Source of the DNA: Erysipelotrichaceae bacterium
Lineage (GTDB): Bacteria > Bacillota_I > Bacilli_A > Erysipelotrichales > Erysipelotrichaceae
Length of the DNA: 64,000 bases
Assembly: GCA_017539105.1 (NCBI GenBank)
Contig: JAFYHQ010000040.1
Span: 62,001 to 126,000 of the forward strand
Direction: 5' to 3'
Shown piece after piece: positions 51,174 to 58,844 of the stretch. Each line of letters begins with the position of its first letter. Positions within the stretch are counted from its first letter, which is position 1. The position numbers were made by a program, and so were the translations under genes. Below the pieces are notes generated by a model. That model saw only the letters and a program-made list of their open reading frames with translations, ran no database searches and was not told where the DNA came from.

Positions 51174-52046
51174 TCATTCTCCTGCCGCCAGGCCTTTACG
51201 TAATACGGTCCCTGCAATCACCAGAGCAGGCCGTATCGTTCCTGCGCTTTCGGAAGGCATCAGTTCAAAATATGTCCGGTTGCTTCCATCGTAATCCACA
51301 ACATCGATATTCTTGCGATGCAGATAGAATCTGATCTCAGAAACGATCTGCTTGCTGTATTCGTTATCTTCGCCATAGGCCGATTCCAGCAGATCGGACA
51401 AGAGCTGGACATCTTCCTTCTTCAGTCTGTCCTTTTCTTCCATCAGCGCCTTCTTCTCTTCCAGCAGTTCCTCATTCCTGACCTGCTCCAGGATCCGATC
51501 CATCGTCAGTACGCTGTTAAGCAGGATATGATAAGTCTTCTCTCCATCCGGGATCGTTTCGGCATAGAGTTCCTGCTTGTTTTCTTCTTTCTTTCTGGCG
51601 GAAAAGATCCCGGAAAGGAAAAGGAAAAACGCCGCTGCTGCCGCAACCGCCAGTCCGATAATCATCTCGTTGCTTGGCGGAAAAGAATCCGTCAGATAGA
51701 TCAGCTCCGCACCCGCTCCCGCAAGAGCCAGGATCCCCAGAAACAGGAATATCCCGAACCAGACCGATCTCTTCGGTTTGCTGATACCGGGACGGTACTG
51801 CGATTTCGACCAGATGGTCGACTCGCCGTCACAATTCAAAAAACCGGCATTGGAAGTCAGCGCTTCCGTCAGATATACCGCGGTATTCCTGACACGTTCG
51901 CTTTCTTCTTTCTCGTTGTATGCGGAAAGGATGCGACTGAGCTGTTCCTCTACGGTCGCAACCGATTCTGCCGACGATTTCGCTGCCGCCATATTATTTA
52001 AAAAACGTTCTTTATCTCTTTCAAGAAGTGCCTGCATCGTTGCCAT
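51174..52046 (-). CDS. Two-span membrane protein with GrpE-like C-terminus
   Basis: 290 residues. A coiled-coil N-terminal region (LSRILSAYNEKEESERVRNT) precedes two membrane helices (about 95-115 and 128-150: FGIFLFLGILALAGAGAELI, IIGLAVAAAAAFFLFLSGIF). A second coiled coil follows (EELLEEKKALMEEKDRLKKE). The last 60 residues (FYLHRKNIDVVDYDGSNRTYFELM, SAGTIRPALVIAGTVLRKGLA) resemble the C-terminal beta-domain of GrpE-type exchange factors, including a G-TIRPALV--G--L-KG pattern. The pairing with an Hsp70-like ATPase gene supports this reading. Ribosome site GGAGGAG. Confidence 0.65.
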   Translation of the reverse strand: MATMQALLERDKERFLNNMAAAKSSAESVATVEEQLSRILSAYNEKEESERVRNTAVYLTEALTSNAGFLNCDGESTIWSKSQYRPGISKPKRSVWFGIFLFLGILALAGAGAELIYLTDSFPPSNEMIIGLAVAAAAAFFLFLSGIFSARKKEENKQELYAETIPDGEKTYHILLNSVLTMDRILEQVRNEELLEEKKALMEEKDRLKKEDVQLLSDLLESAYGEDNEYSKQIVSEIRFYLHRKNIDVVDYDGSNRTYFELMPSESAGTIRPALVIAGTVLRKGLAAGE

Positions 52047-52096
52047 AAAGCTACTCCTCCTGCTAATTGAATTCTAACACAAAGCGACCCATTGAT

Positions 52097-52122
52097 AAAA
52101 AGCATGTTTCCATGCTTTTTTG
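52097..52122. terminator. Bidirectional terminator
   Basis: AAAAGCATG-TTTC-CATGCTTTTTT. On the minus strand it has a GAAA loop and ends the hydrolase transcript 50 bases after its stop. Confidence 0.8.
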
Positions 52123-52171
52123 TTTATTGACGGCTCTTGCCATGCGTTTCCTTGTGATGATTCAGAGACAG

Positions 52172-52981
52172 CTAGAAACAGCTTAGAACGAATTCGGCCG
52201 TCTGATCCACCAGTTCTTCCGACTGTTTTGGATGATCGTCCCACAGACCGAATCCGTGGTTTGCGTTTTCCACCACAACAAGCTTTTTCTTTTTCTCTGT
52301 CGTCAGTATCTGATAAGCCCGTTTTCCGACCGATACATCGACCGTAATATCCGCGTCCCCATGTACGACGACGACATTTCCTTCATAACGCTTCACGCAA
52401 TCCAGCGTGTCATAGCGCATCAGGTCTTCAAAGAATTCTCTGCTCAACGGAAGGATCTTCCCATCAAAGAAATTCAGGAAGTCGGCATGACCTTTTTCTT
52501 TCGCTTCTTCGTAATATAGGTGTCCGTCCGCTGCGCTTACGAAATTCGTCAGTTCTTCAAACGGCATGATTGCTGCAGCCCAGAGACCCAGCACCTGAAA
52601 ACGCGGATCTCTTTCCATAACATACACGGAAGCGATCCTGCCACCCATGCTGTATCCGACCATGACCATCTTGTCCGTATCAATATCATAATGTTCCATC
52701 ATATAAGAGACACAGCTGTCGATATCATCCATGCTGTTACGCATGCAGTAATGCTCGAATCCTTCTGTGCTTTCTCCGCAACCGGACTGATCCATCATGA
52801 TGCTATTGAATCCATGCTTTGAGAGGATCTCCGCAACCTGTTCAAAACGTCCTCCTTCGGTACGTTCGGCACAGAATCCATGAACGAATACTGCCAGTCC
52901 CGGATGTGGATCTTCTGCGGTCAATATCGTGCAAGGGATCTCTGTGTTTCTTACGGAAGGAATCGTTGCTGTCTGTTTCAT
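52172..52981 (-). CDS. Alpha/beta-hydrolase (S33/BAAT-like)
   Basis: 269 residues. The nucleophile elbow is VGYSMGGRIAS (Ser near 118), preceded by FVHGFCAERTEGG and followed by VVHGDADITVDVSVG (acid) and VENANHGFGLWDD (His). Family of lysophospholipase-like serine hydrolases; substrate unknown, esterase or thioesterase likely. No signal peptide. It is a monocistronic gene between two terminators. Confidence 0.85.
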   Translation of the reverse strand: MKQTATIPSVRNTEIPCTILTAEDPHPGLAVFVHGFCAERTEGGRFEQVAEILSKHGFNSIMMDQSGCGESTEGFEHYCMRNSMDDIDSCVSYMMEHYDIDTDKMVMVGYSMGGRIASVYVMERDPRFQVLGLWAAAIMPFEELTNFVSAADGHLYYEEAKEKGHADFLNFFDGKILPLSREFFEDLMRYDTLDCVKRYEGNVVVVHGDADITVDVSVGKRAYQILTTEKKKKLVVVENANHGFGLWDDHPKQSEELVDQTAEFVLSCF

Positions 52982-53051
52982 ACTGTCTTCTTTCTACGGC
53001 ATAGCCGATCTTCGTTTTCATCATAACAGGTTTCTATCGTTTTTCACAGGA

Positions 53052-53077
53052 TAGAAAAAGCAGCCTGTGCTGCTTTT
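53052..53077 (-). terminator. Terminator of the nucleoside operon
   Basis: AAAAGCAGC-CTGT-GCTGCTTTT immediately after the nucleoside hydrolase stop codon. Confidence 0.8.
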
Positions 53078-53085
53078 CAAATTAA

Positions 53086-54021
53086 CTACTGATATCTTTT
53101 ATCCAGGATATCCAGGGCTTCAAAGAGGGTCTGAATAAACTCTTCTCTTTTCACATCCCACAGTACCGTTGCCGGATGGATGAGGTCCTCTGTTTTCGCC
53201 AGATCCACGACTGTCATGCCGCGGGTATATTCTCCATTCAGTTCGACATGGACTTCATATTCCTTTGTTTCAAACAGTTCCGGTCTCAACAGATAGATCA
53301 GCGGCGTCATATCGAAGATCGCCGTACGGTCCCAGCCCCGATCTACCGCATATCTGCCGTAGAACTTCATAAGATCATAGAACAGCTGCGAAGCTCTGCC
53401 TCTGCCGTTGGCTTCTTCCGCTTCCGACAGAAGGATGCTGCCCGCATAACAGACTTCCAGGCCCGCCATAATGACCTTTGCCCCGGAACCGAAAACGATC
53501 TTCGCTGCTTCCGGATCATGATAGATATTGAACTCGGACTTCAGCTGGATATTGCCACCGTTTACCGCTCCGCCCATGATGGCGATCGCCTGGATCTTTT
53601 CTTTCAGATGCGGATACGTTTTCAGAAACAAGGCCATATTGGTCAATGGACCGATGCACAGGAAGGTCACTTTCTCTGAAGAGTTCTCCAGTGTTTCCTT
53701 CATGAACTCAATCGCATGAAGTCCGGTCACGGTACGCTTTGCCTCAGGGAGGATCGGACCATCCAGACCGCTTTCTCCATGTGCCTTCGGCTGTACTTCC
53801 AATGCTTTGATGATCGGAGCATCATATCCCATACTGACAGGATAATCCGTTTCCAGCAGGGTCTGTACTCTCAAGAGGTTGTTTGTGACTTTCTCCAATG
53901 TCTGGTTTCCGGCGACGGTCGTGAACCCAAGGATATCAAACGTTTCCGGATGCGCCATGGCAACCATGGAAGCGATGATATCGTCGTGTCCCGGATCGCA
54001 GTCGATGATCAGATGATACAT
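53086..54021 (-). CDS. Inosine-uridine-preferring nucleoside hydrolase
   Basis: 311 residues. Metal-binding N-terminus IIDCDPGHDDIIAS (DCDPGxDD), then TVAGNQTLEKVTNN and AIMGGAVNGGNIQLKSEFNIYHDPEAAKIV carry the ribose-binding Asn, Glu and Asp. It cleaves the N-glycosidic bond of ribonucleosides to free base and ribose in the cytoplasm. Last gene of the operon; its start shares a base with the stop of the permease gene upstream. Confidence 0.95.
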   Translation of the reverse strand: MYHLIIDCDPGHDDIIASMVAMAHPETFDILGFTTVAGNQTLEKVTNNLLRVQTLLETDYPVSMGYDAPIIKALEVQPKAHGESGLDGPILPEAKRTVTGLHAIEFMKETLENSSEKVTFLCIGPLTNMALFLKTYPHLKEKIQAIAIMGGAVNGGNIQLKSEFNIYHDPEAAKIVFGSGAKVIMAGLEVCYAGSILLSEAEEANGRGRASQLFYDLMKFYGRYAVDRGWDRTAIFDMTPLIYLLRPELFETKEYEVHVELNGEYTRGMTVVDLAKTEDLIHPATVLWDVKREEFIQTLFEALDILDKRYQ

Positions 54022-54959
54022 TACTGTTCCTCGACCTTGCCGTGCTTGATACGGTAGTAATTAATGATGCTGGCTGCCGTAACAAAGACGAAGACGGCAA
54101 AATACGGAATCGTTCCAACCAGGTCGGTCGGGAAGATCGTGGATGTATTGAACACGATCGATACGGCACGGAATGCCGCAAAGATCAGCGAGCTTATCAG
54201 CAATGCCCCGTAGTTTCCGTTTGCGATACCGTTTGCCGCGATACCCATCCAGCCCTGTCCTGCGACCATTCCTTTTGAGAAGATCTTCAGATAGTTCAAA
54301 GACAGATACATGCCGCCCAGTGCCGCAAAGAAACCGGACAGAATCAGAGACAGCACCTGCAGAACCTGCACGTTGATGCCTGCCGTTTTTGCCGCATCTG
54401 CATTCAATCCGCAAGCCCGCATACGCATGCCTAACGGCGTCTTATAAACAAGGATATACAGAACGATCAGAATGATCCAGCACAGATAAGTCAGAAGATA
54501 CTGACCGCTGATGATTTCTCCCAGGATCGGAATCGAAGAGATTCCCGGAATATCCACTGCCGGAAGGATCGGCGTCATCAGCGAAGCGCTGGTTCCTTTT
54601 TCTCCCGCGATCTGATACAGGAAGAAGATCGCCAGAGAATCCGCGAACGTATTCAACGCGATACCGACGAAAATCGCATCCGCGCCCATTTTCATCGAGA
54701 AGAACGCAATCAGCAGCGCCGTCAGGATACCGATCAGCAAGCCGATCAGGCATCCCAGATAGGCATTCTGTGTGATGTAGCTTCCTAAAATACCGGCCAA
54801 AGCGCTGAATGTCATGATCGATTCGATCGCGATATTGACGATACCGGTCGAGCTCGAAATGAAGGCAGCGATCGATGCCAGCAGGATCGGCGTCGAAAGA
54901 CGCACGATCGACAGCAGGAACTTCATTGTGAACAATGATTCAAAAATGGTTTTAAGCAT
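54021..54959 (-). CDS. Nucleoside ABC transporter permease (NupQ-like)
   Basis: 312 residues with about nine membrane helices. SSSTGIVNIAIESIMTFSAL near the N-terminus and TPLGMRMRACGLNADAAKTAGI carry the conserved signature of the BMP-type sugar/nucleoside permeases (branched-chain-like family). It is one of two permeases of the transporter. It overlaps the larger permease gene by 8 bases. Confidence 0.93.
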   Translation of the reverse strand: MLKTIFESLFTMKFLLSIVRLSTPILLASIAAFISSSTGIVNIAIESIMTFSALAGILGSYITQNAYLGCLIGLLIGILTALLIAFFSMKMGADAIFVGIALNTFADSLAIFFLYQIAGEKGTSASLMTPILPAVDIPGISSIPILGEIISGQYLLTYLCWIILIVLYILVYKTPLGMRMRACGLNADAAKTAGINVQVLQVLSLILSGFFAALGGMYLSLNYLKIFSKGMVAGQGWMGIAANGIANGNYGALLISSLIFAAFRAVSIVFNTSTIFPTDLVGTIPYFAVFVFVTAASIINYYRIKHGKVEEQ

Positions 54960-56058
54960 CTTTCTTTAAGCCCTCCTGTAACAGTTTCTTTTCTCTGAAT
55001 CCACGCAGGAAGTACTGGGAGGAAATCAGAAGGATGACGATACCTTCAACGATCGCGACGATTTCCGAAGGAACCGCCCTGTCAACGAAATAAAGGACCT
55101 GTGTACCCTGTTCCAGATACTTGATCAGGAACGCGGAAATGACAATACCGATCGGATTGTTCCGTCCAAGCATGGACAGCAGCATTCCGGAGAAGCCGAT
55201 GCCCGTAAGGGATTTATCCGGCTGATAGAAGCTCGTCTGCGTCAGCAGCTGACATGCCGCTCCCATACCCGCCAGCACACCGGCGATCGCCGAAGTGATC
55301 AGCGCCAGCTTGAAGGAATTGATACCGGAATATTCCGAGAACTTCGGGTTGCTTCCGCTGAGGCGGATCTGGTAGCCGAGCTTGGTTTTAAACATGATGA
55401 TATACAGAACGACGGTGCATACGATCAGCAGGATCAAACACGCGGAAATACGCAGCGGTTCATACAGATAGCCGATCTTTGCGGTTTCCAGGTAATCCTT
55501 GGAACCGACCGTGTTGGTCGTAGTCGTTAACAGGTAGTTACGGATGATAAACATCGAAATACCGGAGTAGATCGAGTTCAGCATCAGCGAGACAACCATT
55601 TCATTCGTCCCGAATTTCGCTTTCAGGAACGAAGGAATGACCATCAGGATCCCTCCCGTGAGAGCACCCGCCAGGATGCACAATACGGAATGCAGGAACG
55701 GATTGGTCGTGATCGGGTTGCATGCGACTGCCGCAACCGAAACGCCGGAAATGATGAAGATGCCTTCCGCACCCAGGTTGAACGCGCCCGACTTGAACAG
55801 GATGCCGGCAGCCAGACCTGCGAAAGCATAAGCGATGAAGCTTTCAATGACCGAACCGAGATAACGCGTCTTGCGGAACGGGCCGGTCAGTATCGTTACC
55901 AAAGCGTTGACCGGGTCCTCGCTAATCAGGCAAAGGATCACAAACGTAATGATAAAAGCAATGCAGATGGAAATGAGAATCTTGACTGTATCGAATACCT
56001 TGGAATTTGTAATCGAAAGCATGTTTCTCGCTTCACGTTCCTTCTTGGTATCAGGCAT
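54952..56058 (-). CDS. Nucleoside ABC transporter permease (NupP-like)
   Basis: 368 residues, nine or ten membrane helices. FKSGAFNLGAEGIFIISGVS and FKTKLGYQIRLSGSNPKFSEYSGI match the YufP/NupP branch, and AGMGAACQLLTQTSFYQPD is typical near the last helices. Pairs with the smaller permease. Start at 56058 follows GGAGGT and overlaps the ATPase stop by 8 bases. Confidence 0.93.
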   Translation of the reverse strand: MPDTKKEREARNMLSITNSKVFDTVKILISICIAFIITFVILCLISEDPVNALVTILTGPFRKTRYLGSVIESFIAYAFAGLAAGILFKSGAFNLGAEGIFIISGVSVAAVACNPITTNPFLHSVLCILAGALTGGILMVIPSFLKAKFGTNEMVVSLMLNSIYSGISMFIIRNYLLTTTTNTVGSKDYLETAKIGYLYEPLRISACLILLIVCTVVLYIIMFKTKLGYQIRLSGSNPKFSEYSGINSFKLALITSAIAGVLAGMGAACQLLTQTSFYQPDKSLTGIGFSGMLLSMLGRNNPIGIVISAFLIKYLEQGTQVLYFVDRAVPSEIVAIVEGIVILLISSQYFLRGFREKKLLQEGLKKDA

Positions 56059-57613
56059 TCAAAGCACCTCCAATCTCTTCTTCGCTCTGATGTCTCGCAC
56101 CGAGCATATACAGACCCAGCTCCTGGTCATTCGTCTTGCTGGCGTCCGGGAAGTATCCTGCAATCTGCCCGTCGAACATGACGATGATGCGGTCGGACAG
56201 ATCCAGGACCTCATTCAGGTCTGCCGAGACAAGCAGGATGCCCGCGCCCTGGTTTCTGAGCTCCAGAAGCTTGTGGTGAACCAGCTCCGCCGAACCGATA
56301 TCGATGCCGTGCGTCGGCTGTTCCGCAATCATCAGATCCGGGATCGTGTTGTATTCTCTGGCGACGACGACCTTCTGTACGTTACCTCCGGAAAGGCTGC
56401 CGACTGCCGTCTTGTTGTCCTGAGTCTTGACCGTAAATGTATCGATCAGATCATCCGCGACCTTGTTGATGGCTTTCTGATTCATAAAGAACTTGCCATT
56501 GATATCTTCCCTGTCATAATAAGTGGAAATGATATTATCGGAAATCGGCAGCGATGCCGCGATGCCATCACCCATTCGATCCTCCGGAATATACGCCATG
56601 CCAAGCTCTCTTCTCTGTTTGACATTCATCTCCAGAGCATCCTTGTCACAGACCGTGATCTTGCCCTCATACGCCGTCTTCTCCAGACCGGTCAGACACT
56701 TGACCAGCTCCTGCTGTCCGTTGCCCTCAACTCCGGCAACACCCAGGATCTCGCCCTTCTTCACCGCAAACGACATATGATTCAGAACCGGCTTGCCATT
56801 GCGTTCCATATACAGATCTTCCACTTTCAATACCTTCTCATCATGGAAATCTTCATGGGTCTTGAATTGATCGAAATCTTTCTCCAGATCTCTTCCGATA
56901 ATCAGATTGGTCAGCTGTTCCATCGTCAGTTCTTCATTCTTATAGGTACCCTTCGATACGCCATTACGAATGACAGAAATCCGGTCGCTGATCTTCTTCA
57001 CTTCTTCCAGTTTGTGAGAAATGAAAAGGATCGTGTGCCCCTGTTCCTTGAACTGACGCAGCTGTTCAAACAGTTTTTCCGTTTCCTGCGGCGTCAGCAC
57101 GGATGTCGGTTCATCAAGAATGATGAGCTCGGCATTCCGGTACAGGGTCTTCAGGATCTCGACCTTCTGCCTCTTCGCAACCGACAATGTCGATACCTTG
57201 GCAATAACATCAAGTTCGAAATGATACTTATCCGAAAGCTCCTGCGTCCTTCGGACAGCTTCCTTGCGATCGATGAAAATACCGCTCTTCGGTTCGGAAC
57301 CCAAGATGATATTGTCAACGACGCTGAAAGACGGAATCAACATGAAGTGCTGATGCACCATTCCGATCCCGGCCTCAATCGCATCCATGGATCCATTGAA
57401 ATGGACTTCCTTCCCTTTGTAGGTAACCGTTCCGCTGGATGGAGCCTCGATCCCGAAAATGATCTTCATAAGCGTAGACTTTCCGGCACCGTTCTCACCG
57501 ACGATCGAATGAATCTCACCTTTTTCGAACTCCATGTTAATGTCACGATTCGCCACGGTTCCATTCGGATAAACCTTGGTTACATTATCGAGTTTCAATA
57601 TGGTTTCTTTCAT
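56051..57613 (-). CDS. Nucleoside ABC transporter ATPase with two nucleotide-binding domains
   Basis: 520 residues, a tandem ATPase of the RbsA/NupO type. First domain: Walker A GENGAGKST, signature LSVAKRQKVEIL (variant of LSGGQ), Walker B LIILDEPTSVL. Second domain: weak Walker A GVEGNGQQEL, signature LSGGNVQKVVVAREY, AEQPTHGID. The lack of a normal second Walker A is usual for this family. Ribosome site TAGGAG. Powers import with the two permeases and the upstream lipoprotein. Confidence 0.94.
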   Translation of the reverse strand: MKETILKLDNVTKVYPNGTVANRDINMEFEKGEIHSIVGENGAGKSTLMKIIFGIEAPSSGTVTYKGKEVHFNGSMDAIEAGIGMVHQHFMLIPSFSVVDNIILGSEPKSGIFIDRKEAVRRTQELSDKYHFELDVIAKVSTLSVAKRQKVEILKTLYRNAELIILDEPTSVLTPQETEKLFEQLRQFKEQGHTILFISHKLEEVKKISDRISVIRNGVSKGTYKNEELTMEQLTNLIIGRDLEKDFDQFKTHEDFHDEKVLKVEDLYMERNGKPVLNHMSFAVKKGEILGVAGVEGNGQQELVKCLTGLEKTAYEGKITVCDKDALEMNVKQRRELGMAYIPEDRMGDGIAASLPISDNIISTYYDREDINGKFFMNQKAINKVADDLIDTFTVKTQDNKTAVGSLSGGNVQKVVVAREYNTIPDLMIAEQPTHGIDIGSAELVHHKLLELRNQGAGILLVSADLNEVLDLSDRIIVMFDGQIAGYFPDASKTNDQELGLYMLGARHQSEEEIGGALNA

Positions 57614-57628
57614 AACTGCTCCTATCTT

Positions 57629-57668
57629 GATAAAAAGTTATGCTCTATACAGAGATAGAGCATAACTT
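57629..57668 (-). terminator. Intra-operon terminator after substrate-binding protein gene
   Basis: AAGTTATGCTCTAT / ATAGAGCATAACTT, a 14-pair stem with a 6-base loop, followed on the minus strand by TTTTTATC. It lies between the substrate-binding protein gene and the ATPase gene and should let only part of transcripts continue. Confidence 0.75.
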
Positions 57669-57694
57669 GAAACTACTATAAACGGATGAACTGA

Positions 57695-58816
57695 TTAGTC
57701 AATTCTGTTGCCGTCTCTTAATGCCGGCCAGTTGACTTCGTACTCTTCAGCAGTCCAGTCGAGGCAGTCGATGACTTCGACTTCACCGGAAGCGACTTTT
57801 GCCAGAGTAGCAGCGACTTCATTTCTGATTTCTTCCGGGCAGTTTGCCAGATAGAAATCATTTTCAGCCAGACCGACACCATTCAGAGCGATACCCCAAG
57901 CTTCTGCCTTGCCTAATTTCTCGCTATAAGTGCCATTCTTGACCATGTCACATACTGCCTTGAACGCAACGTTCGTGTTCTTTAAAGCAGAAGTTAAAAT
58001 CGTATTTGCCCAAGCCTCGTTCGTGTCCTTGAACTGTAAGTACTGGTCCTGGTCAACACCGATGCACCATACATCGTCATGCTCGGAGCAAGCGTCGATG
58101 ACACCGTTGCCTAAGCCGCCGGCAACCTGCCAGATGACATCCGCACCCTTCTGGATCATGGCTTCGGTCGTTTCTTTACCTAAAGCGGTATCCGTGAAGG
58201 AGTTCGGATAAGAGATCGCATACTTGACGCCTTTTTCCGTCAGAACCTGGCAATAGCCGGAGATGAACTGGTTCATCGCAGCGAAGTCCATACCGACAAC
58301 GACACCGACCGTACCGGTCTTTGTCATAGCTGCAGATAATGCACCGACGACATAGCCTAAGTCATCCAATGCCCAGTTGACACAGTAGCAGTTTGCTGGA
58401 ACACCTGTTTCAGGAGTTGCAGAGTAGTCGAAGTTGTAGAACAGCTGATCCGGATACTTTTCACAAGCTTTGTATAAGAAGCCTTCATAAGTGTTGTTTC
58501 CGGAAACGACCAGGTCATACTGACCGTCTTCACATACATTGTCGAACCAACCCATCCAGTTGGATTCTTCCGCAGCACCGCTTGGGTCGCATTCGAAGAT
58601 CTCGACAGAGATGCCGTTATCGTCTGCATCTACTTCTCTGGCAGCCTGAGCCAGCGTATCGAAGTAAGACTGGTCGCCCGTGAACGGTAACAGAACAGCG
58701 ATGTTGATGCCTGTCTTGTCTTCCGTCGGTTCAGGTTCATTACCGCCGCCGTTGCCACAAGCAGCCAAACCAAGAACCATTAACAGTGACAATAAGATGG
58801 TTAATAATTTTTTCAT
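57695..58816 (-). CDS. BMP-family nucleoside-binding lipoprotein
   Basis: 373 residues. The signal peptide ends in LGLAACGN (lipobox). The mature protein is a BMP (basic membrane protein)-type solute receptor: INIAVLLPFTGDQSYFDTL, VGVVVGMDFAAMNQFISGY, GADVIWQVAGGLGNGVIDAC and IGVDQDQYLQF match the purine-nucleoside-binding group. Start at 58816 follows AAGGAG. It delivers nucleosides to the permease pair and, from its position, is expressed in excess over the rest. Confidence 0.93.
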   Translation of the reverse strand: MKKLLTILLSLLMVLGLAACGNGGGNEPEPTEDKTGINIAVLLPFTGDQSYFDTLAQAAREVDADDNGISVEIFECDPSGAAEESNWMGWFDNVCEDGQYDLVVSGNNTYEGFLYKACEKYPDQLFYNFDYSATPETGVPANCYCVNWALDDLGYVVGALSAAMTKTGTVGVVVGMDFAAMNQFISGYCQVLTEKGVKYAISYPNSFTDTALGKETTEAMIQKGADVIWQVAGGLGNGVIDACSEHDDVWCIGVDQDQYLQFKDTNEAWANTILTSALKNTNVAFKAVCDMVKNGTYSEKLGKAEAWGIALNGVGLAENDFYLANCPEEIRNEVAATLAKVASGEVEVIDCLDWTAEEYEVNWPALRDGNRID

Positions 58817-58844
58817 GTCTTCTCCTTTTCTAAAAAGATCTATT

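Noticed and set aside
55871-57658. Open frame of 595 codons on the plus strand opposite the ABC ATPase and permease genes
   Set aside because: No ribosome site or recognisable domain; it is antisense to genes with clear motifs. Several other long antisense frames, such as 28051-28998 and 23560-24759, are rejected for the same reason.
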